This document shows, in pieces, positions 8,411 to 19,275 of a stretch of DNA of 64,000 nucleotides. The notes beneath the pieces are model-generated. The model saw only the letters and a list, made by a program, of their open reading frames with translations. It had not been told where the DNA came from and did no database searches. Origin of the DNA: Akkermansia muciniphila (GTDB lineage Bacteria > Verrucomicrobiota > Verrucomicrobiia > Verrucomicrobiales > Akkermansiaceae); the NCBI GenBank assembly GCA_945890645.1, contig CAMDCV010000002.1:1-64000 (forward strand). The letters run 5' to 3'. The translations under genes and the position numbers were made by a program. Within the stretch, counting starts at the first letter, position 1. Each line of letters begins with the position of its first letter.

Positions 8411-11148
8411 GCTTTTTGAATGACGTCATCGCAACGCTGGCACAGACCGCTTTCGAGGATGGGCTCATGACGACGGCAACGCGGGCAGAGGCAGAGCTCG
8501 GTTTTGCGCGCGGTGGCGGTTGCGGTTTCGCCAGTGAGCACTTCTAGTTCGGCGACGATGAACATTTCTTTCAAGGCCTCGATGTCATGCAAAGCAGGTC
8601 GTGCTGCATCATTGTCGGGCACGGTCAGCACGATGGCAGCTTCGTTGTTGCGTGAAAATTCTTTGGCTTGGATGCACGGTTCGATTGCGGTTTGGATGAG
8701 ATAACGCAGTTCAAACAAACGCTCCATCAAAGGTGTCGCGGTGGCATCGGAGAAGCGAGCATCAGGCTCGGGGAAATCTTGTTCGTGAATGCTGCCCTTG
8801 GTGAATGTTGCGTGTTCCCATGCCTCATCCGCCGTGTAGGCGAGGATGGGCGCGAGCAAGCGACTGATTGCGCTGAAGAGTTCATACATCGCAGTTTGGC
8901 TGGCGCGTCGACGCGACGAATCGGGCGCATCGCAGTACATCCTGTCCTTGGTGACATCGATGTAAACCGCGCTGAGGTCAGCGGTGCAGAATTGATTCAA
9001 CGCGTTAAAGACCTTGCGGAACTCGTAGTGTTCATAAGCCTTGCGACATTCGCCGACAACAGCATGCAGGCGCTCCATGATCCATCGATCAAACAATGGC
9101 ATTTGTTCCGCTGGCACACAATCGGTTTCAGGGCAGAAGCCATCGAGGTTTCCTAACAGAATCCGTAGCGTGTTACGCAGACGGCGATACGGTTCGGCGA
9201 CTTGTTTGAACAACTCTTCGCCAAACGGCACCTCGCTCTGCCAGTCCACGGAACTGACCCACAGACGCACGATATCGGCACCGTACTTGTTGTAGTAATG
9301 CGCAGCATCGATGGGCTTACCAGCTTTTTCGGCTTCGGACTTCGAGAGTTTTTTCTTATCCTTATCAACGACGAATCCGTGGGTGAGCACTGCTTTGTAG
9401 GGCGCGGCATTGCGATACGCAACGCTGAGCATGAGCGAGCTCTGGAACCAACCGCGGTGCTGGTCGGTGGCTTCGAGATAAAGGTCGGCAGGACCATGCA
9501 GTGCAGGATTGCGATCGAGCACGGCGGCGTGCGAGCAACCGCTATCGATCCACACGTCGAGTGTGTCGCGGCATTTTTTCACGCCAGCGGGCAAGCCTAA
9601 CAACTCTGCGAGTTCGGCGTCGGATTTTTCAAACCACACATTCGTGCCTGCGGTTTCAACGAGGTCGGCGACCTTGCGGGCGAGCACGGCATCGAGGATG
9701 ACGGTGCCATCTTCTTGGTAGAATACAGGCAAGGGAACTCCCCACGTGCGTTGACGAGAAATACACCAATCAGGTCGGGACTCGACCGTGCCATAGATGC
9801 GGTTGCGACCCCATGTCGGCAGCCATTGCACTTCATCGATGGCCTTGAGCGCGCGGTCGCGGATGCCATCGAGCGAAATGAAGAACTGCTCGACGGCGCG
9901 AAAGATGATCGGCGTTTTCGAACGCCAGCAATGCGGGTAGCTGTGACGATAATTTTCGCGACCTAACAAAACGCCGTTCGCAGTGAGCATCTCGATGATC
10001 GGCTCGTTGCTGGCAAAGACGTGCTTGCCGAGAAGTTCGGGCATTTCCGCCTCTTCGGTAAAGAGGCCATTGTCATCGACGGGAGAAAGCAGACCGAGTT
10101 TGTTCTGCATGCCGGCCACGTAGTCGTCGGCGCCATGACCCGGTGCGATGTGGACAGCACCTGTGCCGGTATCGGTGGTGACAAAAGTCGCGAGAATCAC
10201 ACGCGAAGTGCGATCAATCAGCGGATGCTTCGCTTCAAGACCATCGAACTCACGGCCCTTGCATTCGCGCAACGTTTCCTGCAGCAGGTAGCCGGTTTTT
10301 TGTTGGAATGCTTCCACCAATTCGCGAACGATGACCAATGTTTCGGTCGAATCGTCTTTGGTAAAGCGAGCGACGACATAGGTGAATTCTGGATGCACCG
10401 CGATGCCGAGGTTGGCGGGCAGTGTCCATGGTGTGGTCGTCCAGATGACCATTGATGTGTTTTCCGGTAGCGGGGCGGACTGAAGTCCGCGCTCCAATGG
10501 AAATTTCACAAAGATTGCCGGGCTTTCTTTATCCATGTATTCCACTTCTGCTTCGGCGAGGGCGGTGTGCGCGCCATACGACCACTGCACCGGCTTGCGG
10601 CTTTGGTAAATGCGACCATCCTCCACCATCTTCGCGAACACGCGCAGGATGTCGGCTTCGTAGCTCGGTGCCATCGTAAGATACGGATTTTGCCAATCGC
10701 CGAAGACACCGAGACGACGGAACGAAGCGCGTTGGATGTCGATGAATTTTAAAGCAAACTCCGTGCAGCGACGACGGATTTCTCCAGCCTCTAATCCGGC
10801 GGCTTGCTTGACAACTTTAAACTCGATCGGCAGGCCGTGGCAGTCCCAACCGGGCACAAACGGCACTGCGAAACCCGCCATCGTTTTTGATTTTACCACT
10901 AAGTCTTTGAGCACTTTGTTGAGCGCGGTTCCCATGTGGACGTCGCCATTCGCAAACGGTGGGCCGTCGTGGAGGATGAACGTTGGTGCCTTTTGGGCGA
11001 GTCGACGGTCGAGGATCGTGCGATACAAATCACGGGCCTCCCAGGCGGCGAGGCGCTTGGGTTCATTTTCCACAAGATCCGCGCGCATGGGGAACTGCGT
11101 CTGCGGCAATGTGATGGTGTCTTTGTAATTTGTCGAAGCCTCGCTCAT
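8407..11148 (-). CDS. ileS: Isoleucyl-tRNA synthetase
   Basis: 913 aa class I synthetase: FANGDVHMGTALNKVLKD, GWDCHGLPIE, KKLSKS, C-terminal CPRC...CQRC zinc motif. Confidence 0.97.
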   Translation of the reverse strand: MSEASTNYKDTITLPQTQFPMRADLVENEPKRLAAWEARDLYRTILDRRLAQKAPTFILHDGPPFANGDVHMGTALNKVLKDLVVKSKTMAGFAVPFVPGWDCHGLPIEFKVVKQAAGLEAGEIRRRCTEFALKFIDIQRASFRRLGVFGDWQNPYLTMAPSYEADILRVFAKMVEDGRIYQSRKPVQWSYGAHTALAEAEVEYMDKESPAIFVKFPLERGLQSAPLPENTSMVIWTTTPWTLPANLGIAVHPEFTYVVARFTKDDSTETLVIVRELVEAFQQKTGYLLQETLRECKGREFDGLEAKHPLIDRTSRVILATFVTTDTGTGAVHIAPGHGADDYVAGMQNKLGLLSPVDDNGLFTEEAEMPELLGKHVFASNEPIIEMLTANGVLLGRENYRHSYPHCWRSKTPIIFRAVEQFFISLDGIRDRALKAIDEVQWLPTWGRNRIYGTVESRPDWCISRQRTWGVPLPVFYQEDGTVILDAVLARKVADLVETAGTNVWFEKSDAELAELLGLPAGVKKCRDTLDVWIDSGCSHAAVLDRNPALHGPADLYLEATDQHRGWFQSSLMLSVAYRNAAPYKAVLTHGFVVDKDKKKLSKSEAEKAGKPIDAAHYYNKYGADIVRLWVSSVDWQSEVPFGEELFKQVAEPYRRLRNTLRILLGNLDGFCPETDCVPAEQMPLFDRWIMERLHAVVGECRKAYEHYEFRKVFNALNQFCTADLSAVYIDVTKDRMYCDAPDSSRRRASQTAMYELFSAISRLLAPILAYTADEAWEHATFTKGSIHEQDFPEPDARFSDATATPLMERLFELRYLIQTAIEPCIQAKEFSRNNEAAIVLTVPDNDAARPALHDIEALKEMFIVAELEVLTGETATATARKTELCLCPRCRRHEPILESGLCQRCDDVIQKA

Positions 11149-11290
11149 GATGGGACGGCGAGACTACACAGAACGGGCGGCAGGTCAAGAAAGGCTGGGC
11201 ATTTTCCTTGCGGATCATGAGAAACCAAGGATGTGAGAGATGAGGCGGCAGGATACACTTCATTACTAAATTCAACATTCTGCAAATTCT

Positions 11291-11329
11291 GTCAAAAATG
11301 GCTGTTCCGCTTATGCGACTATTTTTGAC
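11291..11329. promoter_or_regulatory. Inverted repeat in the ileS/recQ divergent intergenic region
   Basis: GTCAAAAAT and ATTTTTGAC, perfect 9-bp arms separated by 21 bp. Confidence 0.4.
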
Positions 11330-11391
11330 CTTGTATTTCCTATTCTTGGATTGACACCGACTCCTTTTTATTGTTCATTTGCGCAGTAAAC

Positions 11392-13494
11392 ATGAGCGCG
11401 ACATCACGACCTATTATTCTTTCTCCGCACGAGGCTTTGCAACGTTATTTCGGCTTTAATGCGTTTTTGGACGGTCAAGAAGAGGTGATGAACTCTATTC
11501 TTTCGGGGCGAGATGGACTTGTTGTCATGCCCACCGGCGGCGGAAAATCCTTATGCTATCAGCTTCCTGCGCTCTGTCTGGAGGGAGTAACTTTGGTGAT
11601 CAGCCCTCTGATCGCATTGATGAAAGATCAGGTCGATGCTCTGCTCGCTCGCGGGATCGCGGCGACTATGATTAATTCCACGCAATCATGGGACGAGCAA
11701 AAAGAACGCCTGCAGGGGATTCGGGAGGGCCGATGGAAACTAGTATATGTTGCACCGGAACGCTTCCGCGCCGAGAGTTTTCTGCAAGCGCTTTCGGGCA
11801 TTGAAATCGCGCTGTTTGCCGTCGATGAAGCGCATTGCCTGAGCCAATGGGGGCATGATTTTCGTCCGGATTACTTGCGGCTAGGTAGGGCCTTGGAAAA
11901 AATTGGTCGCCCGCAGTGCATCGCGCTCACGGCGACTGCGACCCCGATCGTGCGCAAGGACATCATCGATGTGCTGCAGTTGCGCGATTATTTTGAGCAA
12001 GTGAGTGGCTTCTCTCGTCCGAATCTATCACTGAACATTACCGCCACGGAAAATGCTCAGCAAAAGGAAGACCGCTTGCGTGCCGTGATTTGTGCGCATC
12101 GTACGGGTATCGTTTATTGCGCGACGCGGAAGAAAGTTGAGGCGGTATCGGAGACGATCAGCAGTTGGGGATTGAAATGCGTGGCCTATCACGGCGGCAT
12201 GAGCGATGAGGAACGCGAACGCGCGCAGAATGTGTTTATTAGCAAAAAGGCCGATGTCGCAGTCGCGACGAATGCTTTTGGCATGGGCATCGACCGCTCC
12301 GATGTGCGCTTCGTAGTGCATTATGAAATTCCTGGCAGCGTCGAGGCCTACTACCAAGAGGCAGGTCGGGCTGGTCGTGATGGTGAGAGTGCCCATTGCG
12401 AATTGCTTTACAATTATGCGGATACTCGGACGCAGGAATTTTTTATCGACGGTGCGAATCCCTCGGTGCCAGTGATTCGCGATGTGTATCAGTTTTTGCA
12501 AAACTCCGCCGATGGTGAGTTCGAAGTGCGAAAAACGTTAGAAGAGATCGCCGAAGGATCGGAAGTCAAAAACTCGATGGCGGTGGGCAGTGCGCTGGCG
12601 ACACTAGCGCGGGCCGGTTATTTGGAACGATTTGATATTCCCGGCAAGCGCATGCGCGGCACGCGTTTGTTAAAGCCGCAGATTCTGACGCGCGATCTCG
12701 CGATCGATGAAAAAGCGATCGAAGAAAAAGACCAACGCGACCGTGAAAAACTGAAGTCGATGATCGATCTCTCGTATTCTCGCGTCTGCCGTCAGCAATG
12801 GATTTTGCAATACTTTGGGGAAGAGGGAGCGGAACTTTGTGGCAACTGTGATTATTGTCGATCCGCTGATTCCGGCGAAGCGCGTGCGGCAACTGCCGAG
12901 GAAGACGTGGTGGTGAAAAAAATCCTCAGTGGCGTGGCGCGGATGTCGCGCAAAACCAATGCCGGCTGGGAAGCCCGTTTCGGGCGTGGGAAAATCGTGC
13001 AAATGCTCGTTGGCAGCAAATCACAGGACATTCTCAGCAGCGGACTCAACCAACTGAAAACCTATGGCATGCTCAAGGACAAGGGCACGGGCTACGTGAA
13101 TGGTGTGATGCGTTCTTTGCTCGACCGTGGACTATTGCGTACAGAAAACGGCGAGTATCCGGTGATCACTCTCACACCACTGGGCGAGAGCGTGATGCTC
13201 GGCAAAAGCTCCTATCAATTGATCTGGCCGAATCCTAGTGCAGAAAAAATGATCGACCTGAAAGATGCTGGATTCGATCCCTCGATCTATCAGGCCTTGC
13301 GAGACCTTCGCGAAAAATTCGCCAAAGCGGAAAACGTGCCTGCGTATGTGATTTTCAGCAACAAAACATTAGAGGCGTTGGCGCGTTATCGACCAACGAA
13401 CATTGATGAATTTCTCGCGGTGCCAGGTGTAGGACCTGTCAAAGCCCAGCGCTATGGAAGGGGCTTCCTTGATGCACTTGCGCTGCACAAATAG
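11392..13494 (+). CDS. recQ: ATP-dependent DNA helicase RecQ
   Basis: MPTGGGKSLCYQLPAL, DEAHCLSQWGHDFRPDY, zinc-binding C...CGNCDYC, C-terminal HRDC; TTGACA-like box at 11351 favours the ATG at 11392. Confidence 0.95.
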   Translation: MSATSRPIILSPHEALQRYFGFNAFLDGQEEVMNSILSGRDGLVVMPTGGGKSLCYQLPALCLEGVTLVISPLIALMKDQVDALLARGIAATMINSTQSWDEQKERLQGIREGRWKLVYVAPERFRAESFLQALSGIEIALFAVDEAHCLSQWGHDFRPDYLRLGRALEKIGRPQCIALTATATPIVRKDIIDVLQLRDYFEQVSGFSRPNLSLNITATENAQQKEDRLRAVICAHRTGIVYCATRKKVEAVSETISSWGLKCVAYHGGMSDEERERAQNVFISKKADVAVATNAFGMGIDRSDVRFVVHYEIPGSVEAYYQEAGRAGRDGESAHCELLYNYADTRTQEFFIDGANPSVPVIRDVYQFLQNSADGEFEVRKTLEEIAEGSEVKNSMAVGSALATLARAGYLERFDIPGKRMRGTRLLKPQILTRDLAIDEKAIEEKDQRDREKLKSMIDLSYSRVCRQQWILQYFGEEGAELCGNCDYCRSADSGEARAATAEEDVVVKKILSGVARMSRKTNAGWEARFGRGKIVQMLVGSKSQDILSSGLNQLKTYGMLKDKGTGYVNGVMRSLLDRGLLRTENGEYPVITLTPLGESVMLGKSSYQLIWPNPSAEKMIDLKDAGFDPSIYQALRDLREKFAKAENVPAYVIFSNKTLEALARYRPTNIDEFLAVPGVGPVKAQRYGRGFLDALALHK

Positions 13495-13503
13495 AGGAGA
13501 GTA

Positions 13504-14355
13504 TCATCCAGCAAACGCATTACTGGAGCGGCCTTTGACACCGAGATTTTTGATCACAAGCAATCTTCCCGCGTGCTCTTCCTGCACGGACTTGTGTATG
13601 CCCGTGGTAACAAACAAATCCGCAAGATCAGGACCGCCGAAAGTGCAGGCCGTTGTTTCGAGGCAGGGCAGTTCGATGCGTTGTTTCTCATTTCCGCTCA
13701 CCGGATCATAACAAACGACACAGGCACCGTGACAGAATGCGACCCACAGGTGGTCGTTTTCATCAATGCACATGCCGTCGGGTGAGGCATCGATGGCATC
13801 CGTAGAAACAACTTTGCGTGGGTCTAACAACTCGCCGTTGACGTAGTCGAAGGCAAGAATTTCTCGGCGCGGGGTATCGATGTAGTACACTGTTTTTCCA
13901 TCGCCCGACCAGACGATGCCATTGGAGTTGGTGACAGGGCCGAATGCCTCGCTGACTGACAAGTCTGGCAAAAGTCGATAAAGTCGAGCATCGCCCGTTT
14001 GTTTCACTAGGCTAATGGTTCCCGCGAAAAACGAGCCATCGGGTGAGCATTTGCCATCGTTGAAGCGGTTGTTTGGCTTGTCGGGCTCTGGATCGGAGAT
14101 GGGAGTGATGGCGCCGGCTTCAGTATCGAGAAAAAAGAAGCCATCATCACCTGCGCAGAGAAGTCCACCATCGGCGCGTGGCACCACCGTGCCGACTCTC
14201 TGTCCCACATTCCAAAATGTTTCCTCGCCGGTGGCGGGATCAAAGCGGATGACTTGATGTTTTTCGATATCGACGTAATACAACGCATCTTTCCACCAGA
14301 TCGGGCCTTCGCCCCATTGAGCGCGGTAGTTTCCAGCAACTTCGATTTCAGTCAT
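13504..14355 (-). CDS. SMP-30/gluconolactonase/LRE family protein
   Basis: EGPIWWKDALYYVDIEKHQVIRFDP, NRFNDGKCSPDGSFFAGTI, SNGIVWSGDGKTVYYIDT, SPDGMCIDENDHLWVA. Confidence 0.92.
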   Translation of the reverse strand: MTEIEVAGNYRAQWGEGPIWWKDALYYVDIEKHQVIRFDPATGEETFWNVGQRVGTVVPRADGGLLCAGDDGFFFLDTEAGAITPISDPEPDKPNNRFNDGKCSPDGSFFAGTISLVKQTGDARLYRLLPDLSVSEAFGPVTNSNGIVWSGDGKTVYYIDTPRREILAFDYVNGELLDPRKVVSTDAIDASPDGMCIDENDHLWVAFCHGACVVCYDPVSGNEKQRIELPCLETTACTFGGPDLADLFVTTGIHKSVQEEHAGRLLVIKNLGVKGRSSNAFAG

Positions 14356-14454
14356 GGCGGACGCTAGAAAAGCGTTAGCAAGATGACAAGATGTTTCAGC
14401 AAGCAACTAAATTTGCATGTGAGAAATGCCTAGCTTGCAATCTTCGCCAAAGCT

Positions 14455-15735
14455 TTATCCAATCGCAGAGGCTCCAAAGTACGGCACCAGAGCATCGGGG
14501 ATACGGATAGTACCGTCAGATAGCTGGCATTGTTCTAAGAGTGCTACATAAAGACGGGGCAGGGCAGTGCCCGAGCCATTGAGCGTGTGAGGAAAACGAT
14601 TTTTCCCTTCGCTGTCTTTGAAACGTAGTTTCATACGACGCGCTTGGAAATCACCGAACCACGAGCAGCTCGATACTTCGAGATACTTGCCTTGTCCGGG
14701 CGCCCAAACTTCGATGTCGTAGGTCTTAGCGGAATTTGCACCGAGGTCGCCGGTGCAGAGTTCGATGGTGCGATAGTGAAGTCCGAGTTTTTGTAAAATC
14801 GATTCGGCGTGTGAGGTGAGGAGTTCCAATGCGGCAAGTCCGTCATCGGGATGCACAAGCTGTACGAGCTCGACTTTATCGAACTGATGCATGCGAATGA
14901 TCCCTTTGTTATCACGGCCTGCGGAGCCTGCTTCGCGTCGAAAGCAGGGCGTATACGCGACCATTTTCACGGGCAATTCGCTTTCTTGCACGATTGTGTC
15001 GCGATACAAGTTGGTCACGGGAACTTCCGCTGTAGGGGCGAGAAAAAGATGATTTTGCCCGTCTTCACCGCGCTCGGTGCCATACATGTCGTCCTCGAAT
15101 TTTGGCAATTGCCCAGTACCTTCCATGCACTCGCGTTTTACCAAATGCGGCACGTTGACTTCTTCGTAGCCGTGGGCGGTTTGTGTATCTAACAGGAAAT
15201 TAATCAGAGCACGTTCGAGCTTTGCTCCCTTGCCCCGATAGACGGCAAAGCCTGCACCAGAGACGCGGATGGCATCGTCCCAGTCGATGAGACGGTGTTG
15301 CGTGGCGAGATCCACATGATCCTTTGGGTTCTCGAGTGTAGGCTTCGATCCCCATTCGCGGACGACAGGATTTTCTGTTTCGTCCTGACCTTGAGGACAA
15401 GCAGCATGCGGGAGATTAGGAATGTGTAAGAGCAAGTCCTGTTGACGTAGCGATGTGGCTTCGACTTCCGCATCGAGGGCATCGATTTTCGCATTGATGC
15501 TGCGCGCTTCCGCTTCGGCGCTGGTGGTATCTTCGCCCTTGCCTTTCGCCATGCCGATTTGCTTCGCAATTTGTTTGCGTAGGGATTGCAGAGTTTGCTT
15601 TTCGGTTTCAGCGGCGCGGCGCTTTTCGTCGCAGGCGAGCACATCATCGATGAGCTTCCAGTGATTGCCGCCGCGCAGCTTGAGTTGTTCTTGGACGGTT
15701 GTGGGATTATCGCGGATGAGTCGGATATCGAGCAT
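14455..15735 (-). CDS. serS: Seryl-tRNA synthetase
   Basis: MLDIRLIRDNPTTVQEQLKLRG coiled-coil N-terminus; class II motifs CFRREAGSAGRDNKGIIRMHQFDKVE. Confidence 0.97.
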   Translation of the reverse strand: MLDIRLIRDNPTTVQEQLKLRGGNHWKLIDDVLACDEKRRAAETEKQTLQSLRKQIAKQIGMAKGKGEDTTSAEAEARSINAKIDALDAEVEATSLRQQDLLLHIPNLPHAACPQGQDETENPVVREWGSKPTLENPKDHVDLATQHRLIDWDDAIRVSGAGFAVYRGKGAKLERALINFLLDTQTAHGYEEVNVPHLVKRECMEGTGQLPKFEDDMYGTERGEDGQNHLFLAPTAEVPVTNLYRDTIVQESELPVKMVAYTPCFRREAGSAGRDNKGIIRMHQFDKVELVQLVHPDDGLAALELLTSHAESILQKLGLHYRTIELCTGDLGANSAKTYDIEVWAPGQGKYLEVSSCSWFGDFQARRMKLRFKDSEGKNRFPHTLNGSGTALPRLYVALLEQCQLSDGTIRIPDALVPYFGASAIG

Positions 15736-15748
15736 GGATCAGAAAGTC

Positions 15749-16945
15749 TTAATGTTGCGGCAAATTTTGGTATTCGGGCGGCACAGGCAGGGGTGTTGCG
15801 TTATCGGGGGGGAAGTCGAGTGGCGGTGGCGGTAGGTCTTCGCTTGCATAATCAGGACGAGTTGGCGGGATGGTTCCTTCGGTAGGTGCGTTCGGCAGTA
15901 ACGGGTTGATGGGATTGTAGTCGGATGGCATTTCTTGATCGAGAAATACGGGGGCGGCGTCGGGCTTATTGAGTTTGTGCGCCAGGATGCGAGGCCAAGC
16001 TTGAGCATCGATGAGTTCACCCTTGTAGCTCAGCTCGACGACTTGGCCGTAGTAGCGTTTGTTGCCAAACAAATGTTCCTGCTGGGGATCTTGCACAGGA
16101 ATGAGGTAGCTGACTTGCAGAAGTTCCTCGCCGCCGCTCCAATCGAGCGGCTCGGTGACCCATTTCGATTCGACCTGACAGTTTACTGTATCCGCTGAGG
16201 AGATTTCTTTGCGTGCACCGACTTCGTCAAAAAAATTGACTCTCACTTCGAGGTCGCGTCCTTCGATTTGTTCCCCGGGCACCGCTTGCACGGGAATGGT
16301 GATGATCACTTTTTCACCGGCCTGCGAGCGAGGGTCTTTAAAAACGCGGACTCGGCCCAACACGATGCGATTGATCTTATCCTGCGGCTGTTCGAAGCCT
16401 TGTTTCAATTTCTCGGCTGCTTGCGCGTAGAGTTGTCCGGCACCAGTCGTCCCCAGAAGATAGACTTGATGGTAAAATTCACGGGCGCGGTCATAAATGC
16501 CCATCGTTTCGTGGCAGAGGCCCATTTCGAAAAGTGCATTCGGCTCTCGGGGAGAAGCGAGCAGAGCTTGCTCTAACTTGGTGATGGCGCTCATCATGTC
16601 CTCGCTCACCCGCGCGGCCTTCGCCTCTGTGACTAATCGCTCGGTCACTGGGTCGGCGACAAATGGCGTATCGAGCGGACGCGGTGGGGGCAGTGGGGGA
16701 GTTACGACAACTGGATCGACGGGTTCTGGTGCCGGACGAATCGTTTCCGGCGGCAAAACAATAGGACGATCCAGTATAACCGCAGGCGCAGAGGGCACAA
16801 CTTTCTCGACGATCTTGACCGTACGCGAGCTTTCCATGCGCATCGCCAACGCGACTCCAGCCACGATGATTTGCGAAAACGCAAGGACGCCCATGAACCA
16901 GCATGCGAGTCGGAAAGTTAGAGTGTTGGCGGATGATTGTGTCAT
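15749..16945 (-). CDS. TPR-containing membrane-anchored protein with proline-rich linkers
   Basis: N-terminal TM, PPLPPPRP linker, TPR-like ALLASPREPNALFEMGLCHETMGIYDRAREFYHQ; 13 bp before serS. Confidence 0.7.
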   Translation of the reverse strand: MTQSSANTLTFRLACWFMGVLAFSQIIVAGVALAMRMESSRTVKIVEKVVPSAPAVILDRPIVLPPETIRPAPEPVDPVVVTPPLPPPRPLDTPFVADPVTERLVTEAKAARVSEDMMSAITKLEQALLASPREPNALFEMGLCHETMGIYDRAREFYHQVYLLGTTGAGQLYAQAAEKLKQGFEQPQDKINRIVLGRVRVFKDPRSQAGEKVIITIPVQAVPGEQIEGRDLEVRVNFFDEVGARKEISSADTVNCQVESKWVTEPLDWSGGEELLQVSYLIPVQDPQQEHLFGNKRYYGQVVELSYKGELIDAQAWPRILAHKLNKPDAAPVFLDQEMPSDYNPINPLLPNAPTEGTIPPTRPDYASEDLPPPPLDFPPDNATPLPVPPEYQNLPQH

Positions 16946-17057
16946 ATCGACGTGACGCCCATGATGCCGTAACATAGGGCGAAGTCAAGCGGGGAAGGGG
17001 GTAGAGAAAAATGCATATTTCTTGGCAATTTCACAGACTACTATTACACTCAGCAAG

Positions 17058-19211
17058 ATGTCTTTTCAACTGTCTAGCGAATACACACCGAGTGGGGATC
17101 AGTCTCAGGCGATTGAAAAATTGGTGCGCTCTTTGGAGGCGGGAAATGGTCATCAAACTCTGCTTGGCGTCACAGGATCGGGGAAAACTTTCACGATGGC
17201 GAACTTAATTCAGCGGGTGAATAAGCCAACGCTGATCATGAGTCACAACAAGACCCTGGCCGCGCAGTTGTATTCAGAATTTCGCAATTTTTTTCCTAAT
17301 AACGCGGTGGAATATTTTGTTTCGTATTTCGATTACTACCAGCCGGAAGCCTACATTCCTCGGTCGGATACTTACATTGAAAAAGATTCGTCCATCAATG
17401 ATGAGATCGAGCGTCTGCGTCTCAGCACGATGGGCTCCTTGCTGACACGTGATGATACGATCGTTATCGCCTCTGTCTCGTGCATATACGGCTTGGGGTC
17501 GCCCGACGATTACCAAAATATGATGGTGCCGATCAAAGCGGGCGAGCAGATTAATCGCGATGCTTTGATAGGAAAATTGTGCGAGTTGATGTTCGAGCGC
17601 AATGACATCGCCTTTGGTCGAGGGAATTTTCGAGTGCGGGGCGATGTGGTAGAGGCTCATCCAGCGTATTTGGAAAGCACTGCCATTCGCGTGGAGTTTT
17701 TCGGTGATGAAATTGAACGCATCAGCAGCATCGATTCGTTGACGGGGGCTATCATTGAACGTCTCGAAGACTACATCTTTTTCCCTGCCAAGCAGTTTGC
17801 CACTCCCGCTGAGAAATTGAAAGTGGCTATGCGTACGATTCAGGAAGAAATGCATGCACGGATTGCGGAACTTGAATCACATAACAAATTGCTCGAAGCG
17901 CAACGCATCAAAATGCGCACTGATTACGATCTCGAAATGATGCGGGAAATGGGTTTCTGCCAAGGCATCGAAAACTACTCACGCCACATCACCGGTCGCG
18001 AGCCGGGGGCGCGTCCTTACACCTTGCTGGACTTTTTTCCCGAAGATTATTTGTTATTGATCGATGAGAGCCACGTCACGATTCCGCAGATAGGTGGTAT
18101 GTATGAGGGTGATAAGTCACGCAAAACTGTGCTAGTCGATCACGGCTTCCGATTGCCCAGCGCACTTGACAACCGTCCGCTGCGGTTTGCGGAGTTCATG
18201 CAAATGACCCACCAGCGCGTGTATGTGAGCGCGACACCAGGGGCGTTTGAATTGGTCAATTCGCGCCCCGACAACAAGTCTTACATCGATGTCAAAACCC
18301 GCCCGGATCAGGTTGGTTACGTCAATCGTAAAAAACTACGCATCAAGCCCAGTGGGGCTGAGGAGTCAATCGAATCGTTTGCGGTGAATCGCGCGGGATT
18401 TCCGCTTGTGGTTGAGCAGATCATTCGTCCCACGGGCTTGCTGGATCCGGTGATTCATTTGCGCGAGTTAAAGGGGCAGATCGATGAAACCATTGAATTG
18501 TGCAGGCAACGCGTAGTGCGTGGTGAGCGGGCGCTGGTCACGACACTAACGAAAAAAACCGCCGAAGATTTATCGGAGTATCTAAAAAATACGGGTCTTA
18601 AAGTGAGATACATCCACTCGGACGTCGATACCATCGAGCGGGTGGAGATATTGCGCCAACTGCGTGCGGGGTCCTTTGATGTGTTGGTGGGTATTAACTT
18701 ATTGCGGGAAGGTCTGGACCTGCCGGAAGTTTCGTTAGTGTGTATTCTCGATGCTGACAAAGAAGGGTTTCTCAGAAATGACACATCGCTGATCCAAACG
18801 GCGGGAAGAGCGGCGCGGCATGTGCATGGGGAGTGTTATCTTTTCTGCGATGTGGTGACTGATTCGATTCAAGCGTTGCTCGATATTACTGCGTCTCGTC
18901 GAGTGCGACAACAAGCTCACAATGAGGCGAACGGGATTACTCCGCAAAGTGTTGTGCGACCGGTGCAAGAGTCGTTGCAAGTTGAGTCGCCTGATGGAAA
19001 GACATCATCTTCGACTCAGTTTGCGTCGGAAGATGAAACGGAATACAACGCGCCGAATGTGATCGCACAATTGGAGGCGCAAATGCGTGAAGCCTCGTCG
19101 CAATTGGAATTCGAATTGGCAGCGCATTTACGTGACCAGATTAAAGCACTGCGTGACAAACAGCCACCTGCACCTATGCCTGCGGTTCGATATCAGCGGA
19201 AGAAGCGGTAA
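17058..19211 (+). CDS. uvrB: Excinuclease ABC subunit B
   Basis: GVTGSGKTFTMANLI, YFVSYFDYYQPEAYIP, LREGLDLPEVSLVCILDADKEGFLR, C-terminal UVR motif. Confidence 0.97.
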   Translation: MSFQLSSEYTPSGDQSQAIEKLVRSLEAGNGHQTLLGVTGSGKTFTMANLIQRVNKPTLIMSHNKTLAAQLYSEFRNFFPNNAVEYFVSYFDYYQPEAYIPRSDTYIEKDSSINDEIERLRLSTMGSLLTRDDTIVIASVSCIYGLGSPDDYQNMMVPIKAGEQINRDALIGKLCELMFERNDIAFGRGNFRVRGDVVEAHPAYLESTAIRVEFFGDEIERISSIDSLTGAIIERLEDYIFFPAKQFATPAEKLKVAMRTIQEEMHARIAELESHNKLLEAQRIKMRTDYDLEMMREMGFCQGIENYSRHITGREPGARPYTLLDFFPEDYLLLIDESHVTIPQIGGMYEGDKSRKTVLVDHGFRLPSALDNRPLRFAEFMQMTHQRVYVSATPGAFELVNSRPDNKSYIDVKTRPDQVGYVNRKKLRIKPSGAEESIESFAVNRAGFPLVVEQIIRPTGLLDPVIHLRELKGQIDETIELCRQRVVRGERALVTTLTKKTAEDLSEYLKNTGLKVRYIHSDVDTIERVEILRQLRAGSFDVLVGINLLREGLDLPEVSLVCILDADKEGFLRNDTSLIQTAGRAARHVHGECYLFCDVVTDSIQALLDITASRRVRQQAHNEANGITPQSVVRPVQESLQVESPDGKTSSSTQFASEDETEYNAPNVIAQLEAQMREASSQLEFELAAHLRDQIKALRDKQPPAPMPAVRYQRKKR

Positions 19212-19275
19212 TGAGTGAAAGCTGAGCGATTCCTTTCATGATTGCCAAAATGTGTGCTTAAGGATAGGAAACGGC

